Shown here in pieces: positions 1 to 7,681 of a DNA stretch of 11,467 bases (the first letter of the stretch is position 1; each line of letters opens with the position of its first letter). Below the pieces are notes generated by a model that saw nothing but the letters and a program-made list of their open reading frames with translations, was not told the origin of the DNA and did no database searches. Origin of the DNA: Mucilaginibacter sp. (lineage in GTDB: Bacteria; Bacteroidota; Bacteroidia; Sphingobacteriales; Sphingobacteriaceae); the NCBI GenBank assembly GCA_019235595.1, contig JAFAKI010000143.1:1-11467 (forward strand), written 5' to 3'. The position numbers were made by a program, and so were the translations under genes.

Positions 1-72
1 TAGATATAAGGTTTATGTTCATGCTGCAATATATTGAATGTTGTTGAATGGTCTGGAAACGAAAGCTATTAA

Positions 73-1668
73 TTATCCAACGGAAGTTGAGGGTGTTTTT
101 GCTGGATTCTTTTTCTTCTCTTCAGGCAAGTTTGCAAAGCCGGCGTATAAAAAGCCGATGATCAATCCGCAGACAAGCCCGCCAATATGAGCCGAATTAT
201 CGATTCCGCCCGACAAACCAATCAAAAGATTGATGATAATAAATGGCAAGCTGACCAAAAGCATTCCCTTTCTTTCTTTAACATTTACTTTGTTAGCGAT
301 TATTAATGCTGTCAAAACACCATACAATCCAAAAATAGCGCCGGAAGCACCTACGCCAACAGAAGCCGGGTGCCACCATATACTAACAAGGCTTGCGGCG
401 AGGCCGCAAATTAAATAGGCAGCAGCATATTTTACTCTCTCCAGCATCGGCTCAAGGAAGATCGCAACAAAAAATAAACCATACATATTCATAAGGACGT
501 GCATTAGGCCCCCATGTAAGAAAACGCTGGTCAATAACCTCCACCATTGGCCTTCAATAACTTTAGGACGGAAATCGGCGCCCCATGCTAAAAGATCCTG
601 GGCACCAAAAGAAACTACACCTAATCCGGCAAAAACCATTATCACGAAAATTAGGAGATTTAATCCTATAATTATAATGGTAATCAGCATGTTGCTTTTT
701 TTGAGGTTATCAATACTGAGTGCCCTTTTAAAAACCTTAAGGTTCGCCGATGACGATTTTTCGTTGAGTTTCTTTAATTCAGCTGTGCTTATTTTAGGAA
801 TGATCACCATCAAAAACCAAACTGCTGCGCCAATGCCAAAGGACCCGAATATCCATATCAATTTATCGCCGCTGCGGGTTTCAAAGGCAGTATCAACACC
901 TTCCAGGATAATGGGTTTTTTAATATCGGGAATTTGTTGAGTTATCGCTTTTTGATAGGCTTTAGTGCGGTCGGTCATGCCAATCCTATCCAGGTAAACA
1001 AACTTATCAAAGTCTTTTTCCTTAAATTCATCGTTTACCAGCGGGTCAAACGATTTAAATTCAGCTTGTTTTTGATCGTCACTCACCCGGTTGCTGATGC
1101 TTTTACTAAAATCATAACATACCCATGCTTTCGGAGTAATATTGGATTGAATTGAGCTGTCCGGCCTATCGAGCAGCGGACAGGCAACGTCTATGTGGAA
1201 TATCAGTGTTTCATTGTATCTTCCGCTTGCTTCAGCTCTGTGGTAAACTGCCACGTGGCGCTTGTCAACAAAATGCGTCTTTAGCTTATAATATTTAGAA
1301 AGCGCAGTATTATTTATTTCATTGATGCTTTGCAGTTGGGTGAGCTTCCCTGTGGCGATAACAATATAATCTTGCGCAATTATTGTTGGAACAGCTATTG
1401 CAAATACAGCAGCAAATCGATAAAAAAATGGGAGGTTCCCTCTTTTATCTTTTAATATTAGCAGCTTAATACGCGGATTCAACCAAATGAAAACCGGCAT
1501 CCATGGTAGCAGCATGGGCAGCCATAAATGAACAAGATCCTGGCTCAGCGGTAATTCCAATACGATCACTATTAGCCAATCCAAAAAACTGTAAATAAGG
1601 ATAAAGCCTATAGCAATGATCAAAAACGGCAAATAGATAAGCCGCATTTTCGTTAAAAAGTTGTCCAT
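73..1668 (-). CDS. Rhomboid family intramembrane serine protease with extra N-terminal membrane domain
   Basis: This is a 531-residue membrane protein that should cleave transmembrane substrates within the bilayer. The C-terminal rhomboid core (about 325-510) shows the family signatures: WWR at 375-377, HGGLMH followed by HxxxN (H390, N394; oxyanion side), GASG with nucleophile S442, and AHIGG with catalytic H494. The catalytic dyad is therefore intact. Before the core lie four predicted membrane segments (about 10-35, 45-63, 85-105, 269-291). The positive-inside rule puts the basic stretches at 64-84 and 291-325 in the cytoplasm, so residues about 106-268 form an extracytoplasmic domain with two cysteines (C163, C184). 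A minimal GlpG-type rhomboid is much shorter (about 200-280 residues). The ATG at 1668 has no clear ribosome site. The gene stands alone, downstream of the tRNA-Val terminator. Substrate unknown. Family assignment is firm; the topology is inferred by eye. Confidence 0.93.
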   Translation of the reverse strand: MDNFLTKMRLIYLPFLIIAIGFILIYSFLDWLIVIVLELPLSQDLVHLWLPMLLPWMPVFIWLNPRIKLLILKDKRGNLPFFYRFAAVFAIAVPTIIAQDYIVIATGKLTQLQSINEINNTALSKYYKLKTHFVDKRHVAVYHRAEASGRYNETLIFHIDVACPLLDRPDSSIQSNITPKAWVCYDFSKSISNRVSDDQKQAEFKSFDPLVNDEFKEKDFDKFVYLDRIGMTDRTKAYQKAITQQIPDIKKPIILEGVDTAFETRSGDKLIWIFGSFGIGAAVWFLMVIIPKISTAELKKLNEKSSSANLKVFKRALSIDNLKKSNMLITIIIIGLNLLIFVIMVFAGLGVVSFGAQDLLAWGADFRPKVIEGQWWRLLTSVFLHGGLMHVLMNMYGLFFVAIFLEPMLERVKYAAAYLICGLAASLVSIWWHPASVGVGASGAIFGLYGVLTALIIANKVNVKERKGMLLVSLPFIIINLLIGLSGGIDNSAHIGGLVCGLIIGFLYAGFANLPEEKKKNPAKTPSTSVG

Positions 1669-1771
1669 CGTGATAAAGAAGGCAAGGATTATACAACCTT
1701 AAAAGTATTAATAAACAAGTATTATAAAAAATAAAATACCTTTTGTCCCGGCAAAGTCTAGTGCGTAAACT

Positions 1772-1799
1772 AAAAAAGCCACCGATTCGGTGGCTTTTT
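1772..1799 (-). terminator. Rho-independent terminator of tRNA-Val
   Basis: An 8-bp perfect inverted repeat (GCCACCGA / TCGGTGGC, 1778-1785 and 1787-1794) is flanked by an A-run at 1772-1777 and a T-run at 1795-1799. Read on the minus strand it lies directly behind the tRNA 3' end and gives a GC-rich hairpin followed by six T. The tight fold would open one or two bases to form a real loop. The flanking runs make it formally bidirectional, but no plus-strand gene ends here. Confidence 0.9.
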
Positions 1800-1800
1800 G

Positions 1801-1875
1801 TGGGAGTTACTGGATTCGAACCAGTGACCCTCTGCTTGTAAGGCAGATGCTCTGAACCAGCTGAGCTAAACTCCC
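1801..1875 (-). tRNA. tRNA-Val (anticodon UAC)
   Basis: A complete 75-nt cloverleaf can be drawn on the minus strand. The acceptor stem is GGGAGTT/AACTCCC with discriminator A. The D stem is GCTC/GAGC, the anticodon stem TCTGC/GCAGA with loop CTTACAA (anticodon TAC at 1840-1838, reading GUA valine codons), and the T arm ACTGG-TTCGAAT-CCAGT. The 3' CCA is not encoded: the base after the discriminator starts a CAAAAA stretch that leads into the terminator. A promoter of the Bacteroidota type lies just upstream. Confidence 0.97.
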
Positions 1876-1890
1876 TTTGTTTTGGGACTG

Positions 1891-1922
1891 CAAATATAGG
1901 ATGTCTGATCAATTAGACCAAA
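1891..1922 (-). promoter_or_regulatory. Bacteroidota-type promoter of tRNA-Val
   Basis: On the minus strand a TTTG box (1922-1919) is followed after 20 bases by TATATTTG (1898-1891). This fits the -33/-7 consensus TTTG-N19-21-TAnnTTTG known for the primary sigma factor of Bacteroidota. The predicted start of transcription falls about 10 bases before the tRNA 5' end, as expected for a tRNA leader. It also supports the phylum assignment. Confidence 0.75.
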
Positions 1923-2085
1923 AAAAAATCAAATTTTTGTAAAACTCGCTGATTATGAGCAAAATTGATTTAAATGGCAAGGTGTTTGCAGTGTTATGTG
2001 TATAATTTTTACAATTCAACTACGCTGTGAAATAAACTTTTGAAGAAAAATATCGTTTAACTGTTATAATTATTTTAACAATACT

Positions 2086-2274
2086 ATGAGATCGATTAAC
2101 GTGCTGCAGAAAAAAGCAACAAGACTACAAGAAGACATAAAAGCTTTATTATTGGATAACTATCGTTATGACGAGGCATTAACCACCCGTCTGAACATTA
2201 TTTCAAAGGTTTCTACTTTACGTGCCGAACTGGCCACCGTACAACGCGAAATAAGAGAAAGACAAGCGGCCTGA
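2086..2274 (+). CDS. Small helical protein, paralogue of the next gene
   Basis: I do not recognise this 62-residue protein. It is charged and Leu/Ile-rich with no signal peptide, membrane segment or cysteine, and is predicted by eye to be almost wholly helical. A short turn around residues 25-30 separates two helices, so it could be a helical hairpin or coiled coil acting in the cytoplasm. It aligns without gaps along its whole length with the protein at 2412-2609 (18 of 62 residues identical by hand count, including E55-I56 and E58-R59 of the shared C-terminal EI-[RK]-ER motif). That conservation is the main evidence that this small frame is a real gene. The ATG at 2086 follows an AT-rich leader; I see no convincing promoter. 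Function unknown. Confidence 0.7.
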   Translation: MRSINVLQKKATRLQEDIKALLLDNYRYDEALTTRLNIISKVSTLRAELATVQREIRERQAA

Positions 2275-2411
2275 ATCTAACAGATCATCGGCTGTTTGTC
2301 ATTTGTTCGCTGCCCCGCCTTATTTTGAGTAAAGGCTACCCTTCTGTATACTTTACAAACTTTTCCTGCGTTTTCCTCGTTATTAATTTAACAACTTACT
2401 GCTGAAGCTGT

Positions 2412-2609
2412 ATGAAGTCGTTGATAGAGCTTTACAAGGAGTCGACCGATACAAAACTCGAGATCAACATTCTGATAGCAGAAACCAACAATCCTGCTAA
2501 TGCGCTCGAACTGCGTCTTTCCACATTAAATCAAATTACCCTACTTCATCAGAAACTGAACCGCATCCTGCACGAAATAAAGGAGAGACGTGCCGGGAAA
2601 ACCAATTAA
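2412..2609 (+). CDS. Small helical protein, paralogue of the preceding gene
   Basis: I do not recognise this 65-residue protein. It shares its length, charge pattern and C-terminal EIKER motif with the protein at 2086-2274, and the two align without gaps over 62 residues. The start (M-[KR]-S), L7, K9, T12, I18, L21, A31-L32, R35-L36, L45 and L49 are identical in both. There is no signal peptide or membrane segment. It appears to form two helices separated by a turn at N26-P28. A 137-base gap separates it from its paralogue. That gap holds only a weak promoter-like pair (TTTG at 2295-2298 and TATTTTG at 2321-2327), so co-transcription or independent expression are both possible. It ends 13 bases before the stop of the convergent OsmC gene. 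Function unknown. Confidence 0.7.
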   Translation: MKSLIELYKESTDTKLEINILIAETNNPANALELRLSTLNQITLLHQKLNRILHEIKERRAGKTN

Positions 2610-2622
2610 TATCTTATTCTTT

Positions 2623-3129
2623 TTATTGTAAATTATAGCTGGTCTCTATTGATGTTCCGCCCGTTATAGTTTGATATACCACGCAATATCTTTCCGTAAG
2701 CTTGGCCAGGCTGGCCATTTGTTCCTCATTGGCATCCGTATCCAGGTAAAATCCAAGCCGTATCTGTTTAAACCCTACCGAAGCTTCTTTTGATACGCCC
2801 AGTGTTCCGCGAAAATCCAGGTCACCCTCGGCTTTTATTGTGCCACTTTTTATGTCGACACCAATAGCGGTAGCCACAGCGCTCAAAGTAACCCCCGCGC
2901 AGGCAACTAACGCTTCCAGCAGCATATCGCCCGAACAGGCCAGCATACCGGTGCCGCCTGTAGCAGGGTGAAGGCCGGCTTCTACCATTGCTTTTCCGGT
3001 TTCTATTTTGCAGGATATACCTTCACCCAGGTTGCCCTCGGCTTTTAAGGTGATCAGTGCAGTATCGGGTTGTACTTTATATTTCTCCTTTAGCGGAGTC
3101 TGTAAATTCTTGAGTTCGGTGGCGTCCAT
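2623..3129 (-). CDS. OsmC family peroxiredoxin-like protein
   Basis: This 168-residue cytoplasmic protein belongs to the OsmC/Ohr family of thiol peroxidases, which reduce organic hydroperoxides. The two family cysteines are present: C77 in the helix LLEALVACAGVTL and C149 in ERYCVVYQT, matching the peroxidatic/resolving pair. C65 and C40 are additional cysteines. Its length is somewhat above the usual 135-145 because of an N-terminal extension of about 25 residues. It reads more like the general OsmC-like branch than true OsmC or Ohr, so the exact substrate is uncertain. The start at 3129 is the only good ATG. A TACATTTG box (3153-3146, minus strand) lies just upstream without a clear -33 partner. 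The gene lies behind the FecR-like gene with a 135-base gap. Confidence 0.9.
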   Translation of the reverse strand: MDATELKNLQTPLKEKYKVQPDTALITLKAEGNLGEGISCKIETGKAMVEAGLHPATGGTGMLACSGDMLLEALVACAGVTLSAVATAIGVDIKSGTIKAEGDLDFRGTLGVSKEASVGFKQIRLGFYLDTDANEEQMASLAKLTERYCVVYQTITGGTSIETSYNLQ

Positions 3130-3264
3130 ACAAATGATTTATATTCAAATGTAAATTACCTGGATCAAAACTACTGCATATAGAAAGTAAAACTATCGTT
3201 ATTCGGGGGCTTAACTGCGAACTGCTACTGCCCACTGAAAATAGGTCACTGATTAACTGATCGT

Positions 3265-3501
3265 TCACTCCTCAGACCTTTTGCACTTTATCTTTCCAAT
3301 TACCTTTTGAAAACGGGAATAACTGTTTGCATCAGTATTTTGATCAATATCCTTATGCCACCATTCCGTTATCAATCGTACGTTGTCGTAGATATCCGGA
3401 TATTGTTGTAATAGCTCATCCAGCTCAAGTAACTCATCATTCGAAGCCTCACTTGCAAGCTTTTTTGTTACCAGGATTAAGATATGATCTTGAATATTCA
3501 T
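3265..3501 (-). CDS. Stand-alone FecR-type N-terminal anti-sigma domain (truncated FecR or orphan)
   Basis: This 78-residue protein resembles the cytoplasmic N-terminal domain of Bacteroidota FecR-like anti-sigma factors. It has an initial helix, then the LASEASNDELLELDELLQQ pattern (15-33; compare the 'GEAS.eE..eLe.WL' signature), the YP turn, W47-W48, and a closing helix F64-x-KV-x-x-KI. A full FecR is about 300-400 residues and continues with a membrane helix and periplasmic FecR and DUF4974 domains. Here a TGA ends the frame right after the anti-sigma domain, and none of the three frames of the following 135 bases restores those parts. No ECF sigma gene is adjacent. A plausible promoter at 3573-3605 suggests it may be expressed. 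It could be a remnant or a deliberately soluble anti-sigma protein. Similarity is judged by eye. Confidence 0.65.
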   Translation of the reverse strand: MNIQDHILILVTKKLASEASNDELLELDELLQQYPDIYDNVRLITEWWHKDIDQNTDANSYSRFQKVIGKIKCKRSEE

Positions 3502-3572
3502 GTTTTCAATCGGCTAAATATTGCGCTCAGACCGCATGACCAGGTTTTACTTACCGAATAAAATATGTGCCA

Positions 3573-3605
3573 CAAATATAATTGTCTTATTGTCAGTTTT
3601 TTAAA
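3573..3605 (-). promoter_or_regulatory. Promoter candidate for the FecR-like small gene
   Basis: On the minus strand TATATTTG (3580-3573) matches the Bacteroidota -7 consensus exactly. A near-match TTTA (3605-3602) sits 21 bases upstream in place of TTTG. Transcription would start near 3566 and leave a leader of about 65 bases before the ATG at 3501. The rest of the 3502-3794 gap, including the region before the plus-strand amidohydrolase gene, shows no convincing promoter or hairpin to me. Confidence 0.5.
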
Positions 3606-3794
3606 TTAGAATAAGGATGATTTGATTGTTCGGATATGAACAGGGCTGTTCGTTTTTAAACGGTCAGTCGGGATTGCTTTCGAAAAAATTACTTCATATC
3701 AAAAAGGTGATAGTAACATATTTTGACTTGGCTGCGTCATAAGCTTTTAAATAAAAAACTTTATAATTTAGCCTAAATGTTCACTGGTCATCTT

Positions 3795-5081
3795 ATGCGT
3801 AAAATTTTCCTCGTTATATTATTATTCATTGCCTCGTCGGCATTTGCTCAAAGAACCTATATACAATGTGGGAAACTGATCGATGGCATATCCGGTCAGG
3901 CCCAAAAAGAAATGACGATCGTTGTCGATGGCAAAATGATCAGCGATATCCAAAAAGGATATACGAGCGGTGGCGCAGGCGATAAAGTCGTCGACCTGAA
4001 GAACAAAACCGTAATGCCGGGTCTGATCGACTGCCACGTTCATTTGGATCACGAGCATAGTAAAACCAGTATGATCGAAGGTTTTACATTGACAGATGCC
4101 GATGTAGCTTATCGCGCCCAGGTTTATGCCAAGCGCACATTAATGGCGGGCTTTACTACTGTTCGCGATTTGGGCGGATCGGGCGTAAATATTAGCTTAC
4201 GCAAAGCGGTGGCACAGGGCCTGGTGGATGGCCCGCGGATTATCACCGCTGGCAGGCCAATCTCGGCGAGCGGCGGCCATATGGATAATTCGGTTGGTTT
4301 CAGAGATGATGTTTTTGATCATAAAATGGGCCCCGATGATGGTGTGGCCGATGGGAGGGATGAACTGATCAAAGCTGTTCGCCTGCAAATAAAAAGAGGA
4401 TCAGATGTGATCAAGATCGCGTCTACCGGTGGTGTGCTCGATTTAAGTGAAAATTCTTCAGGCCCTGAATTCAGTATAGATGAGATCAAAGCTGTTGTTG
4501 AAACCGCAAAGGATTATGGTTTACGCGTAGCCTGTCACGCTCACGGCGCCGAGGGTATTAAAAGAGCGATATTAGGCGGTGTTACCTCTATTGAGCATGG
4601 CACTTTTATGAATGATGAGGACAGGGAACTGGCAAAAAAATATGGTACTTACCTGGTGCCTACCATCATAGCCGGAAAATCAGTAGCGGATTCGGCGGCA
4701 AATATCCCCGGATATTTTCCTCCGGTAATTACCCGCAAGGCGATTGAAGTGGGAACACAGATACAGGATAATTTTGCCAAATCCTATAAAGCAGGTGTCA
4801 AGATCGCCTTTGGTACCGATGCTGGCGTATACCCGCATGGCAAAAACTACATGGAATTCCAGTACATGGTTGAAGCTGGCATGCCGCCGATGGAAGCTAT
4901 TAAGGCTGCCACGGTAAATGCCGCCGATCTGTTAGGTATCAGCAATAAGACAGGCAGCATTATCAAAGGTAAATTTGCAGATATTGTAGCTGTTGACGGC
5001 GACCCGCTGACAGATATAAAAACAATGAAAAACATGGCCTTTGTGATGAAAGAAGGCAAAATATATACGATCAATAATTAA
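3795..5081 (+). CDS. Secreted amidohydrolase, imidazolonepropionase-like
   Basis: This exported metal-dependent hydrolase of the amidohydrolase superfamily (imidazolonepropionase-like group, COG1228 type) probably cleaves C-N bonds of a cyclic or peptide-like substrate. Numbered from the upstream ATG at 3777, the metal ligands are H87 and H89 (IDCHVH), K213 (DVIKIASTGG, the usual carboxylated lysine), H254/H256 (ACHAHG), H274 (SIEHGTF) and D348 (FGTDAG), so the active site looks complete. I start the gene at 3795 because this gives a classic signal peptide (MRKIFLVILLFIASSAFA, cleaved before Q). The ATG at 3777 would add six residues and cannot be excluded. It is followed 9 bases later by the M1 peptidase gene, indicating one operon and possibly sequential peptide breakdown. 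The specific substrate (imidazolone, dipeptide or other amide) cannot be read from sequence. Confidence 0.9.
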   Translation: MRKIFLVILLFIASSAFAQRTYIQCGKLIDGISGQAQKEMTIVVDGKMISDIQKGYTSGGAGDKVVDLKNKTVMPGLIDCHVHLDHEHSKTSMIEGFTLTDADVAYRAQVYAKRTLMAGFTTVRDLGGSGVNISLRKAVAQGLVDGPRIITAGRPISASGGHMDNSVGFRDDVFDHKMGPDDGVADGRDELIKAVRLQIKRGSDVIKIASTGGVLDLSENSSGPEFSIDEIKAVVETAKDYGLRVACHAHGAEGIKRAILGGVTSIEHGTFMNDEDRELAKKYGTYLVPTIIAGKSVADSAANIPGYFPPVITRKAIEVGTQIQDNFAKSYKAGVKIAFGTDAGVYPHGKNYMEFQYMVEAGMPPMEAIKAATVNAADLLGISNKTGSIIKGKFADIVAVDGDPLTDIKTMKNMAFVMKEGKIYTINN

Positions 5082-5090
5082 AAAACCAAT

Positions 5091-7610
5091 ATGATGAACT
5101 TAAAAACGCTTTCCGCTATCGCTCTTTCGGGAGTTTTGGCGGCAAGCCTGAGCAATTCTTACGCGCAGCAAACATCTGCGAAAGCTGACGACGCTGCGAT
5201 GAAAATTTACCGGGAAACTCCTCCCAAGATCAACGACCTGATCCATACCAAACTGGATGTACGGTTTGACTATAAAAAGCGCTTTATGTATGGTAAAGAA
5301 TGGGTAACCTTGCGCCCCCATTTTTATGCTACTGATACTTTAAGATTAGATGCCAAAGGGATGGACATCAAAAATATTTCAGTTGTAAAAAATGGCAAAA
5401 ACATCCCGCTGAAATATAAATATGATGACAGCCTGAGCCTGGCGATCAACCTTGACAAGGTATATCATAACAATGAATCGTATACCATTTATATCGACTA
5501 TACAGCAAAACCCAATCAGCTTAAAGCCAAAGGAAGCGCTGCTATTAACGATGCCAAAGGGTTGTATTTTATCAATCCTGACGGCACTGAAAAAGATAAA
5601 CCAACCCAGATATGGACACAGGGCGAGACCGAAAGCTCTTCAGCCTGGTTCCCAACTATTGATAAGCCAGAGCAAAAAACTACCGACGAAATCAGCATGA
5701 CTGTTCCGGCCAAGTATGTTACGCTGTCGAACGGTCGCCTGGCTTCACAAAAAAATAACGGCGACGGCACCCGTACCGATACCTGGAAGATGGAATTGCC
5801 GCACTCTCCCTACCTGTTTATGATGGCAGTTGGCAATTTCACGATATATCACGATAAATGGCGAAATAAAGAAGTGAACTATTACCTGGAGCCCAAATAT
5901 GCGCCTTATGCCAAAGAAATTTTCGGGATGACGCCTGAACTGATCGAGTTCTACTCAAAGACGCTGGGCGTTGATTTCCCATGGAACAAATACGCGCAGA
6001 TTGTGGTGCGTGATTATGTGAGCGGCGCTATGGAGAATACCTCGGCTACGCTGCACGGCGAATATGTACAGGGAACGCATCGTGAACTGATCGACCGTTA
6101 TTACGATGCAGGCCGCAGTACCATCGCACACGAGCTGTTCCACCAGTGGTTTGGTGATTATGTAACCTGCGAAAGCTGGAGCAACCTGACCGTAAACGAA
6201 TCATTTGCTGATTTTAGCGAAACCCTTTGGGCCGAACACAAATATGGCAAGGATGCAGGCGACGAGCACAATCACGAGGCCATGCAGAACTATCTCGAAA
6301 GCCCTGATGCGGCTGCCAAAAACCTGGTTCGTTTCCATTATAATGATAAAGAGGATGTGTTTGATGTGGTAACCTATCAAAAGGGTGGTCGCATTTTAAA
6401 TATGCTCCGCAATTATCTGGGCGATGCGGCTTTCTTTAAAGGATTGAACATCTACCTGAAAACAAATGCCTTTAAAAACGGCGAAGCGCAGCAACTGCGC
6501 CTGGCTTTGGAAGAAGCAAGCGGCCGCGATCTGAACTGGTATTTTAACCAATGGTATTATGGCGCAGGTCACCCGGTATTGGATATCAGCTATAAATGGG
6601 ATGATGCATCAAAAACAGAAACCGTGTACCTGGCTCAAAAGCAGGATGGACAAACCTTTAAGCTACCTTTTGCTGTCGATATTTATGCCGGCGGTAAAAA
6701 GGAACGTCATAAAGTTTGGATGAACGACAAGATGGATACTCTGACATTCCACTCTGACGTAAAACCTGACCTGGTAAATGTGGATGGCGACAAGATATTG
6801 CTGACCCTGAAAACAGACAACAAATCATTGAGCGAATTTGCCTTCCAGTACTTCAATGCGCCTTTATACCTCGACCGTTATGAAGCTATTGAAGCAGCCC
6901 AGGGCAAGCAGACTGAGAAAGATGGCCAGAAGATCATCATTGCTGCTTTGAAGGATAAATATTATGGCCTGCGCATAAAAGCCATCCGCGCTTTGAATAT
7001 GAAGAACGATGATATCCACACCGCTGCTTTGCCTGTGTTGACCTCGCTGGCTCAAAATGACGAAAATACATTAGTTCGCGCAGCGGCTATGAACGCGATA
7101 GCAAAACTGAAACTGCAGGACAACATGGCTCTTTTCAAACAGGCTTTGAAAAGTGAATCGTACGCCGTGCAAGGTGCTGCATTGAACGGTATCGATCAGC
7201 TTGATCCTGCGCAGGCATTGGAATTGGCCAAAGGTTTTGAAAAAGATAACCGTGGCGCTTTAACCCAGGCGATCGTAGGGGTTTATGCCGAAAGTGGTAA
7301 ATCGGCTCAATGGCCTTTTGTTTACAATCAATTTACCAGCGGTGATATAAACAATAAATTTTCGCTGGTCAGAAAATTTGCGCAAATGACAGGGACGATA
7401 GATAGCCCCGCGGATGCGCAGCAAGGGATAACCGCTATTAAGGATCTGGGTATAAAATACAAAATATTTAACGGCGTAGCCCCGTTTGTTGTTGGCTTAC
7501 TGAATAACATTAAAGATCAACGCACCAAGCTAAAGGACGATGCTTCGGCCAAGGCTGCAGAAGATGCCGCCAAGGCTGTTAATGATGCAAAAGATAAGGA
7601 AGGGAAATAA
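5091..7610 (+). CDS. Secreted M1 family zinc aminopeptidase with C-terminal HEAT-like repeats
   Basis: This 839-residue exported zinc metallopeptidase removes N-terminal residues from peptides. A signal peptide (1-25, cleaved before QQ) is followed by the N-terminal beta domain, the exopeptidase motif GAMEN (312-316), and the zinc site HELFH (347-351) with the third ligand E370 in NESFADF, which is the exact HExxH-x18-E spacing. The catalytic tyrosine is probably Y429 (TYQKGG). Residues about 610-735 form short helical pairs resembling HEAT repeats, instead of the ERAP-type C-terminal domain. The last 30 residues are rich in Lys, Asp and Ala and look disordered. Two consecutive ATG codons (5091, 5094) are possible starts. 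The 9-base gap to the amidohydrolase suggests coupled translation. Ends just before a strong terminator. Confidence 0.95.
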   Translation: MMNLKTLSAIALSGVLAASLSNSYAQQTSAKADDAAMKIYRETPPKINDLIHTKLDVRFDYKKRFMYGKEWVTLRPHFYATDTLRLDAKGMDIKNISVVKNGKNIPLKYKYDDSLSLAINLDKVYHNNESYTIYIDYTAKPNQLKAKGSAAINDAKGLYFINPDGTEKDKPTQIWTQGETESSSAWFPTIDKPEQKTTDEISMTVPAKYVTLSNGRLASQKNNGDGTRTDTWKMELPHSPYLFMMAVGNFTIYHDKWRNKEVNYYLEPKYAPYAKEIFGMTPELIEFYSKTLGVDFPWNKYAQIVVRDYVSGAMENTSATLHGEYVQGTHRELIDRYYDAGRSTIAHELFHQWFGDYVTCESWSNLTVNESFADFSETLWAEHKYGKDAGDEHNHEAMQNYLESPDAAAKNLVRFHYNDKEDVFDVVTYQKGGRILNMLRNYLGDAAFFKGLNIYLKTNAFKNGEAQQLRLALEEASGRDLNWYFNQWYYGAGHPVLDISYKWDDASKTETVYLAQKQDGQTFKLPFAVDIYAGGKKERHKVWMNDKMDTLTFHSDVKPDLVNVDGDKILLTLKTDNKSLSEFAFQYFNAPLYLDRYEAIEAAQGKQTEKDGQKIIIAALKDKYYGLRIKAIRALNMKNDDIHTAALPVLTSLAQNDENTLVRAAAMNAIAKLKLQDNMALFKQALKSESYAVQGAALNGIDQLDPAQALELAKGFEKDNRGALTQAIVGVYAESGKSAQWPFVYNQFTSGDINNKFSLVRKFAQMTGTIDSPADAQQGITAIKDLGIKYKIFNGVAPFVVGLLNNIKDQRTKLKDDASAKAAEDAAKAVNDAKDKEGK

Positions 7611-7627
7611 TAAGCTTATCTTATAAA

Positions 7628-7664
7628 TAAAAAAATCCGCTCAATGTCCTGAGCGGATTTTTTT
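7628..7664. terminator. Bidirectional rho-independent terminator
   Basis: A 9-bp perfect stem (ATCCGCTCA 7635-7643 / TGAGCGGAT 7650-7658) with a 6-base loop is preceded by an A-run (7628-7634) and followed by a T-run (7658-7664). It lies between convergent genes, 17 bases after the M1 peptidase stop and just beyond the stop of the minus-strand cytochrome at 7682, so it can end both operons. Confidence 0.93.
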
Positions 7665-7681
7665 GCTATGTGATCGCGGAA

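Noticed and set aside
1466..1912. A 148-residue open frame on the minus strand across the tRNA
   Set aside because: It runs through the whole tRNA-Val, its terminator and the start of the rhomboid gene in another frame; its protein has no recognisable composition and is a shadow.
3077..3268. A GTG-started frame on the minus strand overlapping the end of the FecR-like gene, which might continue it after a frameshift
   Set aside because: Its translation shows no membrane helix or FecR-domain pattern and it runs into the OsmC gene out of frame, so it does not rescue a broken FecR.
3720..3794. TTTG and TATAATTT-like boxes before the amidohydrolase gene as its promoter
   Set aside because: The spacing between the boxes is about 37 bases and the -7 match is poor, so it does not fit the Bacteroidota consensus.
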